This document shows, piece after piece, positions 19,403 to 26,526 of a stretch of DNA of 35,102 bases; the first letter of the stretch is position 1; each line of letters begins with the position of its first letter. Under the pieces are notes generated by a model. It did no database searches and was not told the origin of the DNA. It saw nothing but the letters and a program-made list of their open reading frames with translations. Made by a program: the position numbers and the translations under genes. The DNA comes from Erythrobacter sp. GTDB taxonomy: Bacteria > Pseudomonadota > Alphaproteobacteria > Sphingomonadales > Sphingomonadaceae. The DNA is taken from positions 1-35,102 of the forward strand of contig JAPYPR010000011.1 of assembly GCA_029937545.1 (NCBI GenBank), in the 5' to 3' direction.

Positions 19403-19469
19403 GGGTGCGCTATCGACATCCGTCGATAGCTTGCGGCTGTTCCGTCCCACGCCCCCACCCGGCCACCCA
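19403..19469 (+). repeat. Hairpin repeat, copy C
   Basis: Unit of 67 nt: GGGTGCG (19403-19409), a perfect 9-bp stem GCTATCGAC/GTCGATAGC around ATCC (19409-19430), then GCTGTTCCGTCCCACG and a C-rich tail. Its last 34 nt are the left arm of the long inverted repeat. Confidence 0.8.
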
Positions 19470-19518
19470 CGGCACGATACTGTTTGGGTGGCCGGGTGGG
19501 GGCGTGGGACGGAACAGC
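19436..19518. repeat. Perfect 34-bp inverted repeat with 15-nt loop
   Basis: The arms at 19436-19469 and 19485-19518 are exact reverse complements (GCTGTTCCGTCCCACGCC... and its complement), separated by 15 nt. They are the tails of convergent repeat copies C and D. Such a structure could form a cruciform, or a very stable RNA stem that stops transcription. Confidence 0.9.
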
Positions 19519-19548
19519 TAGGTCAGGACGGATGTCCTGACCGCACCT
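19485..19548 (-). repeat. Hairpin repeat, copy D, inverted
   Basis: The same unit on the minus strand: GGTGCG (complement of 19542-19547), a perfect 9-bp stem around ATCC (19521-19542; GGTCAGGAC-GGAT-GTCCTGACC on the plus strand), then a tail identical to that of copy C over 34 nt. Placed just after the 3-hydroxybutyryl-CoA dehydrogenase stop, it may also end that transcript. Confidence 0.8.
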
Positions 19549-19560
19549 AACCAATAACGC

Positions 19561-20433
19561 TCACCTCGTCGCCACAGGCTCATCGCCCGAATAATCGTAA
19601 AACCCGCGTCCGGTCTTGCGGCCGAGCCAGCCGGCTTCGACATATTTCACCAGCAACGGTGCGGGGCGGTATTTCGCGTCGCGGGTTGTCTTGTAGAGCA
19701 CCATGATGATGTCGAGGCAGGTGTCCAGCCCGACGAAATCCGCCAGCTGCAGCGGCCCCATCGGGTGATTGAGGCCGAGACGGCAGCCCTTGTCGATATC
19801 CTCGATCCCGGCCGTCGACTGGCCGAGTACGAAGACCGCTTCGTTAATCATCGGCAACAGGATGCGGTTGACCACGAAACCGGGCTCGTCCTGGCTCAGC
19901 ACCACCTGCTTGCCCAGCCCTTCGGCGAAGGCCGTGATCCGGTCGGTCGTGGTCTGCGAGGTGGCGAGTCCTGGAATGACTTCGATCAGGCCCATCACCG
20001 GGACGGGATTGAAGAAGTGCAGGCCGATGAAGCGCGCCGGATCGGGCGAATAGTTCGCCATGCGCGTGATGGGGATGGAACTGGTGTTCGACGCCATGAT
20101 CGCGTCGGGCGCCAGCACTTCGCCGGCCTTTTCGAAGATGGCCTGCTTGATTTCCTCCTTTTCGGTCGCCGCCTCGATGATGATGTCGGCGTCGGACATC
20201 GGCGCATAGTCGCCGACCGGCTTGATCCGCTTCAGCGTCGCTTCGGCATCGGCAATCTCGATCTTGCCCTTGCCGACCAGCTTGCCGAGTGCCTTGTCGA
20301 TACCGGCATGCGCTTTCTCGGCGACTTCGAGGCCGACGTCCGCCAGCAGCACTCGCATGCCATGCGCAGCCACCGTCTGGGCGATGCCCGACCCCATCTG
20401 TCCGGCGCCGATAATGCCGATCGTCTTGCTCAT
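19561..20433 (-). CDS. 3-hydroxybutyryl-CoA dehydrogenase
   Basis: A 290-aa protein of the usual size for this family. The N-terminal Rossmann motif is [15 protein letters not shown], followed later by SNTSSIPIT and [11 protein letters not shown], which contains the catalytic histidine, and by [15 protein letters not shown] at the start of the helical dimer domain. It interconverts acetoacetyl-CoA and (S)-3-hydroxybutyryl-CoA (Hbd/PaaH type) in fatty acid, butanoate or phenylacetate metabolism. AAGGAA precedes ATG 20433. In the leader, CCTTCGC and GCGAAGG (20442-20479) could pair and mask this ribosome binding site. The cobalamin adenosyltransferase gene lies 70 bp upstream on the same strand, so the two may belong to one transcript. 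Confidence 0.92.
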   Translation of the reverse strand: MSKTIGIIGAGQMGSGIAQTVAAHGMRVLLADVGLEVAEKAHAGIDKALGKLVGKGKIEIADAEATLKRIKPVGDYAPMSDADIIIEAATEKEEIKQAIFEKAGEVLAPDAIMASNTSSIPITRMANYSPDPARFIGLHFFNPVPVMGLIEVIPGLATSQTTTDRITAFAEGLGKQVVLSQDEPGFVVNRILLPMINEAVFVLGQSTAGIEDIDKGCRLGLNHPMGPLQLADFVGLDTCLDIIMVLYKTTRDAKYRPAPLLVKYVEAGWLGRKTGRGFYDYSGDEPVATR

Positions 20434-20503
20434 CGAAAATTCCTTCGCACTTGCAGCAAAGCGCTTGCACTAGCGAAGGCGGCAGGGGCTGGCTAGCCGC
20501 GTT

Positions 20504-21082
20504 TCAGCGGTTCTGGCCCGGCACCCAATTGACGTCGTCCGCCCCGTCGCGATTGGCCACGCGGGCGAGCACGAAGAGATAATCCGACAGGCGATTGATA
20601 TAGGCCAGCGCCTGCGGATTGGTGCGAACTTCGGCGGCCATGGCAGTCATCGCCCGTTCCGCGCGGCGGACGGCGGCTCGCGCGACATGCAAACGCGCCG
20701 CGCCCTCGCAGCCGCCGGGAAGGACGAAACTCGTCAGCGGTTCCAGACGTTCGTTCGCAGTATCGATCGCCTGCTCAAGCCATTCGACCTGCGAGGAAAC
20801 GATCCGAAGCACCATCTCGGAGGGCGCGAAATCGTCGCCATCCACAGCTGGCGTCGCCAGATCCGCACCGAGATCGAACAGGTCGTTCTGGATACGGAAC
20901 AGATCGTCGGCATGGCCGCTCTGCGTCAGCGCTATGGCTGCGTGGCCGAGCGCGCTGTTGGCTTCGTCCACCACACCGATCGCATCCATGCGCGCATCGT
21001 GCTTGGGCAGGCGCGATCCGTCGACGAGACCGGTTGTCCCATCGTCGCCGGTACGCGTGTAGATCTTGTTGAGCTTGACCAT
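20504..21082 (-). CDS. PduO-type ATP:cob(I)alamin adenosyltransferase
   Basis: A 192-aa protein with the family hallmarks: KIYTRTGDDGTTGL near the N-terminus (ATP-binding loop), a central VDEANSALG, and C-terminal RRAERAMTAM and INRLSDYLFVLAR. It transfers adenosyl from ATP to cob(I)alamin to make coenzyme B12, needed for example by methylmalonyl-CoA mutase. It sits in a same-strand run with a HIG1-like gene (21 bp upstream) and gluQRS. No cobalamin riboswitch is seen upstream. The start at ATG 21082 is clear from the motif position. Confidence 0.92.
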   Translation of the reverse strand: MVKLNKIYTRTGDDGTTGLVDGSRLPKHDARMDAIGVVDEANSALGHAAIALTQSGHADDLFRIQNDLFDLGADLATPAVDGDDFAPSEMVLRIVSSQVEWLEQAIDTANERLEPLTSFVLPGGCEGAARLHVARAAVRRAERAMTAMAAEVRTNPQALAYINRLSDYLFVLARVANRDGADDVNWVPGQNR

Positions 21083-21103
21083 GTCGCGAGGCCCTGCCCG
21101 CGC

Positions 21104-21334
21104 TCAGTTCGCGATGGCGAGGATGATCGCGACCACCGCGATGGCCAGCGCCTGGTATTTGACGCGGGCGAACATCGCGCGGTTCTGCGCCAGTTGCATT
21201 TCGGTCGCATCGACCTGCTCGCCGCTTTCGAGATCGACCTTCGTGCTTTTCAAGAAAGCCACGATGCCGCGCACGAGGCTGACGACGACGAGGATCATGA
21301 GGACGACGAGGACGATGGCGAGGAATGTGTACAT
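21104..21334 (-). CDS. HIG1-like small two-segment membrane protein
   Basis: A 76-aa protein with two hydrophobic segments (FLAIVLVVLMILVVVSLVRG and ALAIAVVAIILAIAN) joined by a short polar loop containing QLAQNRAMFARVKYQ, which resembles the conserved loop and arginine motif of HIG1 domains. Bacterial HIG1-like twin-membrane proteins are small inner-membrane proteins, some tied to respiratory complexes; a function here is not shown. It lies between gluQRS (12 bp upstream) and the adenosyltransferase (21 bp downstream), probably in one operon. Confidence 0.78.
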   Translation of the reverse strand: MYTFLAIVLVVLMILVVVSLVRGIVAFLKSTKVDLESGEQVDATEMQLAQNRAMFARVKYQALAIAVVAIILAIAN

Positions 21335-21346
21335 GGTGCCCCCGAT

Positions 21347-22177
21347 TTAGGTGCTGGGGAGCGAAATACCAGCCGGAAAACGGTGCAAGCGCAGTTGCTC
21401 GGCAAGCAACAGTCCCTCTTCGCCGCCTTTTCTGCGGTCCGCGAGAGACGGCGAGCCGCGCCGCTTGGCGAGCTTCTTGCCGCTCTCGTCCATCAGAAGA
21501 CCATGGTGGTGCCAGCGCGGCACGGGCAGGCCTAGCAATGCCTGGAGCAGGCGATGGACGTGGGTCGCGGGGAACAGGTCCTGGCCGCGTGTGACCAGTG
21601 TCACGCCGTCCGCCGCATCGTCGAGCGTGGCGGCGAGGTGATAGCTGGCGGGCGCATCCTTGCGCACGATCACGACATCGCCGGCCTCGCGCGGGTCCGC
21701 AATCCTGCGTCCGGCAACGCCGTCTTCCCATTCGAGATCGCCGGCCCGTGCCATCGCGCGATCGATATCGAGCCGTAGCGCCGCCGGTTTTGCAGGATCG
21801 AGCAAGCGGCCCTTGCAGGTGCCGGGATACACCAGGCCCTCCGGCCCCAGCCGCGGTTTAAGCGCTTCGATCTCGGTCCGTGTGCAGGTGCAGGGATAGA
21901 GCAATCCCGCCTCCAGCAACCTGCAGGCAGCCTCATCGTAGCTTTCCAGCCGGGTCGATTGCGCGGGCACTTCGTCCCATTCGAGTCCGAGCCATTCGAG
22001 GTCGCGCCGAAAGTCGTCGGCGAGTTCGGGGCGCGAGCGCGCGCCGTCGATATCCTCAATCCTCAGCAGGAATTTCCCGCCCCGCTCCCTCGCCAGATCG
22101 TGCGCGACGATCGCCGAATACGCATGCCCGAGATGCAGCGGACCATTGGGACTGGGGGCGAAGCGGGTAACGACCAA
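21347..22177 (-). CDS. gluQ: Glutamyl-Q tRNA(Asp) synthetase
   Basis: A 276-aa truncated glutamyl-tRNA synthetase paralogue lacking the anticodon-binding domain, as expected for GluQRS, which attaches glutamate to queuosine in tRNA(Asp). It has the class I signatures RFAPSPNGPLHLGHA (HIGH box) and KLAKRRGSPS (KMSKS-type box), and a cysteine cluster CTCTRTE...GTC typical of the zinc-binding site. I prefer TTG 22177, giving MVVTRFAPSPNG with GAGGA upstream, because family members begin right at this motif; the frame also allows GTG 22237. It heads a same-strand group with the HIG1-like and cobalamin adenosyltransferase genes and is divergent from the HNH gene. Confidence 0.87.
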   Translation of the reverse strand: MVVTRFAPSPNGPLHLGHAYSAIVAHDLARERGGKFLLRIEDIDGARSRPELADDFRRDLEWLGLEWDEVPAQSTRLESYDEAACRLLEAGLLYPCTCTRTEIEALKPRLGPEGLVYPGTCKGRLLDPAKPAALRLDIDRAMARAGDLEWEDGVAGRRIADPREAGDVVIVRKDAPASYHLAATLDDAADGVTLVTRGQDLFPATHVHRLLQALLGLPVPRWHHHGLLMDESGKKLAKRRGSPSLADRRKGGEEGLLLAEQLRLHRFPAGISLPST

Positions 22178-22279
22178 GCTGGCGATCCTCGGGACAAGTT
22201 TGTGGATAGCCTGTCTGTAACAGTCTTGACGCTTCACGATGCAAGTGCATTTTCAGATCCATCGGGAGGAGCGTGTCGC

Positions 22280-22888
22280 ATGTTCAGGGCCGAACTACTG
22301 GAACGGGCCGCAAGGTTTCGAAGTAGCGCCGAGGATCCGACGCGCAATCTGCAGTCGTGTCCGTCCCTCGTCCTCAATGCCGACTATACTCCCCTATCCT
22401 ACTACCCTCTCAGCCTGTGGCCCTGGCAGACCGCGATCAAGGCGATCTTCCTCGACCGGGTGGACGTGATCGCCAGCTACGAGCGCGAGGTCCATTCGCC
22501 CAATCTCGACATGAAAATCCCCAGCGTGATCGCGCTGAAGCAATATGTGAAGCCGAGCGAGTTTCCGGCCTTCACACGTTTCAACGTGTTCCTGCGCGAC
22601 CGCTTCAGCTGCCAGTTCTGCGGGGACATGGTTAATCTGACCTTCGACCACGTGATCCCCCGGCGCCTCGGCGGCAAGACCACGTGGGAGAACATCGCGA
22701 CCGCCTGCGCGCCCTGCAACCTCAAGAAAGGCGGGCGCACGCCGAAGCAAGCGAACATGCAGCTTTACGCCAAGCCGATCCGGCCGACCCACTGGCAGCT
22801 CCAACAGCACGGCAAGCAATTCCCACCGAACTACCTGCACGAAACCTGGCGCGACTGGCTCTATTGGGACATCGAGCTGGAAGAGTAG
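22280..22888 (+). CDS. HNH endonuclease family protein
   Basis: A 202-aa protein with a complete HNH motif: a zinc-knuckle CQFCG, FDHVIPRRLGGKTTWENI (catalytic histidine in DHV, central asparagine in WEN) and CAPCN. The N-terminal part, LVLNADYTPLSYYPLS, and the Trp-rich C-terminus (HETWRDWLYWD) match a conserved alphaproteobacterial group of stand-alone HNH proteins whose biological role is not established. ATG 22280 is chosen because GGGAGGA lies 10 nt upstream; longer in-frame starts run into gluQRS. No mobile-element context is visible, so it is likely a core gene. Confidence 0.87.
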   Translation: MFRAELLERAARFRSSAEDPTRNLQSCPSLVLNADYTPLSYYPLSLWPWQTAIKAIFLDRVDVIASYEREVHSPNLDMKIPSVIALKQYVKPSEFPAFTRFNVFLRDRFSCQFCGDMVNLTFDHVIPRRLGGKTTWENIATACAPCNLKKGGRTPKQANMQLYAKPIRPTHWQLQQHGKQFPPNYLHETWRDWLYWDIELEE

Positions 22889-22946
22889 GACTGCTGGCGG
22901 TAGAGTCGCTGCCACAGCAGACACTCGAACATCGGAGTACGGCCAC

Positions 22947-22980
22947 AAAAAGCGGCGCCGGTCCGAAGACCGACGCCGCC
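22947..22980 (-). terminator. Rho-independent terminator for the acidic lipoprotein gene
   Basis: Read on the minus strand: a 12-bp stem with one mismatch (arms 22968-22979 and 22952-22963), a C(TTCG)G tetraloop, then TTTTTG (22947-22951). This is a strong intrinsic terminator 38 bp after the lipoprotein stop codon. On the plus strand it lacks a T run, so it may only partly stop transcription from the HNH gene. Confidence 0.85.
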
Positions 22981-23017
22981 TGAATTCCAGCCAGCGTAGA
23001 GCTAGCCGAAAAGCTTA

Positions 23018-23278
23018 TTACATCGCGCCTTCGTCGACGGCGTCTTCTGCTAGGTCGCCCATTTCGCCCATGGCGTCGGCTTCGGCGTCGAGAGCTTCTT
23101 CAGCTGCTTCGTCGCCCTGTGCTTCGGCGAGGTCGGCCTGCTCTTCAAGCAGGTCTTCCTGCGATTCGGCCTGCTGTTCGACCAGATCTTCCTGAGCTTC
23201 CTGCTCGCTTTCGGCACAGGCGCCGAGCGCTGCGAATGCGAAAGCCGAAGCGACGAGAGTTACGTGGTTGAATTTCAT
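23018..23278 (-). CDS. Small acidic lipoprotein
   Basis: An 86-aa protein with a lipoprotein signal: positive start (MKFNH), hydrophobic core, and lipobox ALGAC with cysteine near residue 21. The mature part is almost entirely Glu, Asp, Ala and Gln in loose repeats (EQEAQEDLVEQQAESQEDLL), likely helical or coiled-coil and strongly negative. It should be membrane-anchored and exported. AAGGGGA lies before ATG 23278. It has its own promoter (23320-23348) and terminator (22947-22980), so it is a single-gene unit and probably well expressed. No function is known to me. Confidence 0.8.
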   Translation of the reverse strand: MKFNHVTLVASAFAFAALGACAESEQEAQEDLVEQQAESQEDLLEEQADLAEAQGDEAAEEALDAEADAMGEMGDLAEDAVDEGAM

Positions 23279-23319
23279 GAGGTATCCCCTTGATTCTGCT
23301 TAATGTGGCAGGTGGCGCA

Positions 23320-23348
23320 ATTGTGGCGAAAATAAGGAGCCCGGTCAA
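23320..23348 (-). promoter_or_regulatory. Promoter of the acidic lipoprotein gene
   Basis: On the minus strand TTGACC (complement of 23343-23348) and CACAAT (complement of 23320-23325) are separated by exactly 17 bp. The expected start of transcription is about 35 bp before the ATG at 23278. The -35 box is near consensus and the -10 box matches 4 of 6. Confidence 0.5.
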
Positions 23349-23388
23349 ATCCGAAATGCGGGATTGCGACGAAGCGAGGTCTGGCTGT

Positions 23389-24606
23389 TCACGTGACCGC
23401 AGCCCGTTCGCGAAATTCCGCGCGCTGCCATTCCCCGGTCTCGAGCACCTCTGCCAAGTGCCGAACGGCTTCGGCCATGTCCGCAAACCGCAGATAAGCG
23501 GGCGCGAAGCCGAAGCGCAGGATGTCGGGATCGCGAAAATCACCGATCACTCCGCGGGCGATCAGCGCTTGGCAGAGGGTATAGGCTTCCGGATGGCGGA
23601 ACGATAGCTGGCTACCCCGCAGCGCAGGATTTGTCGGGCTCACGAGGTCCAGATCGAGTTCCGCTTCGGCGAGACACTGCCGGAAGAATTCGGACAAGGC
23701 CTGCGACTTTGCATGGAGCCGCTCGACGCCGATTTCGGCGATCAGGTCTACCCCGACCTCCAGCGCCGCGAGGCCGAGGATGCCGGGGGTGCCGCAGAGC
23801 AGGCGATCGACGCCCGGTGCGGGTTCGTAATCGTCGCTGAAGGCAAACGGACGGGCATGCCCCATCCATCCGCTCAGGGGCTGGCGCACAGCACCGTGAT
23901 GCCGCTCGGCGGTGAACGCATAGGCCGGTGCGCCAGGGCCGCCATTGAAGTATTTGTAACCGCAGCCGACGGCGAAGTCCGCTTCGCAAGCATTCAGATC
24001 GACCGGGAGTGCGCCGCCCGAATGCGACAGGTCCCACAGCACCAGCGCGCCCGCCTGGTGCGCGGCTTCGGTCAGCGCGGCCATGTCGAACAGCTCGCCG
24101 GTCTTGTAATGGGCATGGGTCAGCAGCAGGAGCGCGACATCGTTATCCAGCGCGTCGATCAGGTCGTCGCGCGATGCCAGCCTCCGCTCGGCGAGGCCCT
24201 GCGCCTCCAGCCCTTCGATCATGTAGATATCGGTGGGAAAATTGCCCGGCTCGCTCAACACGACCTTGCGGCCGGGGCGCATCATCAGCCCCGCGCTGAT
24301 CAGCTTGAACAGGTTCGCGGAGACGCTGTCGGCAACTATCACCTCATGCGGCTGCGCGCCGATCAGCGGCGCGATCTTCGCGCCGACGCGCTGCGGCAGA
24401 TCGATCCAGCCGGCGGCGTTCCAGCTGCGGATCAGCCCCTCGCCCCACTCGCCCTGTACGACCTCCGCCATCCGGGCGGGCGTCGCTTTCGGCAGGCAGC
24501 CGAGCGAATTGCCGTCGAGATAGATCACGCCGTCGGGCACATGGAACCGTTCGCGATATCGGGCTAGCGGGTCCCCGGCGTCGAGAATGCGCGCGCGCGC
24601 GATCAT
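23389..24606 (-). CDS. kynU: Kynureninase
   Basis: A 405-aa PLP enzyme that cleaves kynurenine to anthranilate and alanine, the last step of this operon's route. Family signatures include YLDGNSLG near the N-terminus, DLSHSGGALP (PLP nitrogen contact) and GYKYFNGGPGAPA with the Schiff-base lysine. The ATG at 24606 shares ATGA with the stop of kynB (4-nt overlap), so I prefer it to the longer in-frame start at 24636, which lies inside kynB. With kynA and kynB it converts tryptophan to anthranilate. No anthranilate-degrading genes are seen nearby. Confidence 0.93.
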   Translation of the reverse strand: MIARARILDAGDPLARYRERFHVPDGVIYLDGNSLGCLPKATPARMAEVVQGEWGEGLIRSWNAAGWIDLPQRVGAKIAPLIGAQPHEVIVADSVSANLFKLISAGLMMRPGRKVVLSEPGNFPTDIYMIEGLEAQGLAERRLASRDDLIDALDNDVALLLLTHAHYKTGELFDMAALTEAAHQAGALVLWDLSHSGGALPVDLNACEADFAVGCGYKYFNGGPGAPAYAFTAERHHGAVRQPLSGWMGHARPFAFSDDYEPAPGVDRLLCGTPGILGLAALEVGVDLIAEIGVERLHAKSQALSEFFRQCLAEAELDLDLVSPTNPALRGSQLSFRHPEAYTLCQALIARGVIGDFRDPDILRFGFAPAYLRFADMAEAVRHLAEVLETGEWQRAEFRERAAVT

Positions 24607-25250
24607 TCTGCCAGCTCCCGCAGGATCGCGCGGCACAGGCCCGCGTCGCCGCCCGCCACTTTCAGCGGCAGCGCAACCAGCTCGTAGCGCGCCTCCGGAA
24701 CGTCATCCAGCACCAGCCCTTCGAGGATGCGCATGTCGTGATTTAGCACCGCCTGGTGTGCCGCCATCGTCTTGCTGTCCTGCGGATCGACGCTCGGCGC
24801 GTCGGTACCGATCAGCTTGACGCCCTGCAGCGCGAGCCATTCGATGGTTTCGGCTGCAATCGCCGTAAAGCTGCTGTCCCACTCGTCGTGCGGGAAGCGC
24901 TTGAAGGTGCGGAACAGCACGCGGTCGGCGCTTTCGATATGCGGCAAATCGCCGACATCGACCTCGCCGCCGGTCACGCCCGTCGCGTCCACGACCAGGC
25001 ACTCGCCGATATAGGGGTCGAGTTCCACGCTCGCGATGTCCGGCGCATCGGCGGAGTAATGCAGCGGCGCATCGCCATGCGTGCCCGAATGGGTGCTCAT
25101 GGTCATCCTCCCGACATTGACCGGCGATCCGTCCTCCATCTTCCACGTCCGCTCGAAGGCGAAGTCGGTATCGCCGGGCCAGACGGGCAATCCCGGGCGG
25201 AGCGTTTGCGAAATATCCCAAATCCGCCGCTTGCTGCGCCACGAGCTCAT
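24603..25250 (-). CDS. kynB: Arylformamidase (kynurenine formamidase)
   Basis: A 215-aa cyclase-family hydrolase with the metal-binding signature HSGTHGDAPLHY (HxGTHxDxPxH) near residue 55 and WDISQTLRPGLPVWPGD at the start, both typical of KynB. It hydrolyses N-formylkynurenine to kynurenine and formate using zinc. Its start overlaps the kynA stop by 4 nt (25247-25250) and its stop overlaps the kynU start by 4 nt, implying translational coupling of the whole pathway. Confidence 0.93.
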   Translation of the reverse strand: MSSWRSKRRIWDISQTLRPGLPVWPGDTDFAFERTWKMEDGSPVNVGRMTMSTHSGTHGDAPLHYSADAPDIASVELDPYIGECLVVDATGVTGGEVDVGDLPHIESADRVLFRTFKRFPHDEWDSSFTAIAAETIEWLALQGVKLIGTDAPSVDPQDSKTMAAHQAVLNHDMRILEGLVLDDVPEARYELVALPLKVAGGDAGLCRAILRELAE

Positions 25251-26038
25251 ATCGCTGTCCTCACACTGAGCAGTTCCGGGAAGAAGGCGGCCTTCAGCAC
25301 GCTAGCCAAATAGGGTACGCCGGGCGTACCGCCGGTGCCCTTCTTGAAGCCGATGATGCGTTCGACCGTCTTCAGATGGCCGAAGCGCCAGCGCTGGAAG
25401 TGATATTCGAGATCGACCAGCTTTTCGGCCAGTTCGTATAGATCCCAGTGCTCCTGCGGATCGCGGTAGATTTCCGCCCACGCTGCTTCGACCTCGCGAG
25501 AATGGTCCCACGCCGCATCGACCGGCCGGTCGAGCACACCCTGCGGTATATCGAAGCCGCGCCGCGCCAGCAGGGCCACCGTTTCGGCATAGATGCTCTT
25601 GCGCGCCAGTTCCTCGCGCAGTTCCGCCGCGACCTCCGGCGTCGCCTCGTGCATGGTCACCATGTCGGGCTTCCGGCCACCGAGCATGAATTCCATCATC
25701 CGGTACTGCGCGCTCTGGAAGCCGCTAGAGCTACCGAGATAGGGGCGGATGGTCGAATAATCATGCGGGGTCATCGTGCTGAGCACGTCCCAGCTCTGGA
25801 TCAGCTGCCCCTGCGCACGGGCCACACGGGCGAGCATCTTGAAGGCGGGGCGCAACCGGTCGGCAATGATGCAGGCGCGCGCTTCCTCGAGCTCGTGGAG
25901 GCAAAGCTTCAGCCAGAGTTCGCTGGCCTGGTGGACGATGATGAACAGCATCTCGTCATGCGCGTCGGAGGCTGGATGCTGCGCCGCCAGGATGCGCCCG
26001 AGATCGAGATAGCCGGAATAGGTAACGTCTTGCGCCAT
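25247..26038 (-). CDS. kynA: Tryptophan 2,3-dioxygenase
   Basis: A 263-aa heme dioxygenase opening the indole ring of tryptophan to give N-formylkynurenine. Signatures are YSGYLDLGRILAAQ at the start, DEMLFIIVHQASELWLK (active-site helix), and FGHLKTVERIIGFKKGTGGT carrying the heme-ligand histidine and substrate-binding GTGGT. Length is normal for bacterial TDO. It is first in the kynABU operon. The 63-bp upstream gap contains three direct GTTTCGC heptamers on the coding strand, a likely regulator site, though no regulator gene lies next to the operon. Confidence 0.94.
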   Translation of the reverse strand: MAQDVTYSGYLDLGRILAAQHPASDAHDEMLFIIVHQASELWLKLCLHELEEARACIIADRLRPAFKMLARVARAQGQLIQSWDVLSTMTPHDYSTIRPYLGSSSGFQSAQYRMMEFMLGGRKPDMVTMHEATPEVAAELREELARKSIYAETVALLARRGFDIPQGVLDRPVDAAWDHSREVEAAWAEIYRDPQEHWDLYELAEKLVDLEYHFQRWRFGHLKTVERIIGFKKGTGGTPGVPYLASVLKAAFFPELLSVRTAI

Positions 26039-26067
26039 GCCTGCGCCCTAGCGCGCATTCGCGTCCT

Positions 26068-26102
26068 GCGAAACTGCGGGGGCGAAACGATCGCGGCGAA
26101 AC
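26068..26102. promoter_or_regulatory. Three direct heptamers upstream of kynA
   Basis: GCGAAAC occurs at 26068-26074, 26082-26088 and 26096-26102, exactly every 14 bp with unrelated 7-nt spacers (GTTTCGC on the kynA coding strand). They lie 30-64 bp before the kynA start and reach the stop codon of the upstream gene. Spacing and position suggest an operator for the kyn operon; the binding protein is unknown. Confidence 0.5.
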
Positions 26103-26521
26103 TACTGGTCGATCACCATGGTGTGCGGATGATGCTTGTCGAGATGCTTCTTCACAATCCGCAGGTTCCGCGTATTCGAACGGAAGACGAGGTCGAAGGC
26201 GTCACCGACGAGGGGGACCGCACCCACAGCGCTGTCGAACGCGATATTTCCGGCCATCCGCCACAGCTTCCACTTCGGGATGCCGAGATTGCGGGCTTCC
26301 CAGACGATGTAGGCTCCCATTGCTGCGGTCACAACGTCGCCGATGACCGGGACAAGTCCGACAATGGAGTCCAGTCCGACGGGATATTTCGTGCCCGGGA
26401 TGGTGAAGCTGCGTTCGAGCAGGTGCTCCATCGCCTCGATACGCTTGCGGATCGACACGGGGTCGTTGCCGGTCGGCAGCTCGATGCCCATCGGGCGCAG
26501 GGGCTTAGGTCCTTCGGCCAT
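26102..26521 (-). CDS. DUF4112 domain protein
   Basis: A 139-aa protein with the DUF4112 pattern: a basic N-terminus, then LDSIVGLVPVIGDVVTAAMGAYIVWEA read as short pieces (LDSIVGLVPVIGD, AAMGAYIVWEAR) and a second GAVPLVGDAFDLVFRSNTRN. The repeated G-x-V-P-x-x-GD motifs are the family hallmark. There are one or two hydrophobic segments, so it is probably membrane-associated; its function is unknown. The ATG at 26521 starts 5 bp after the stop of the solute-binding lipoprotein gene, suggesting one transcript, although no clear ribosome binding site is seen. Confidence 0.82.
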   Translation of the reverse strand: MAEGPKPLRPMGIELPTGNDPVSIRKRIEAMEHLLERSFTIPGTKYPVGLDSIVGLVPVIGDVVTAAMGAYIVWEARNLGIPKWKLWRMAGNIAFDSAVGAVPLVGDAFDLVFRSNTRNLRIVKKHLDKHHPHTMVIDQ

Positions 26522-26526
26522 GCGTT

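Noticed and set aside
19271..19548. CRISPR array
   Set aside because: The units are directly adjacent with conserved tails and one copy is inverted; there are no regular unique spacers and no cas genes.
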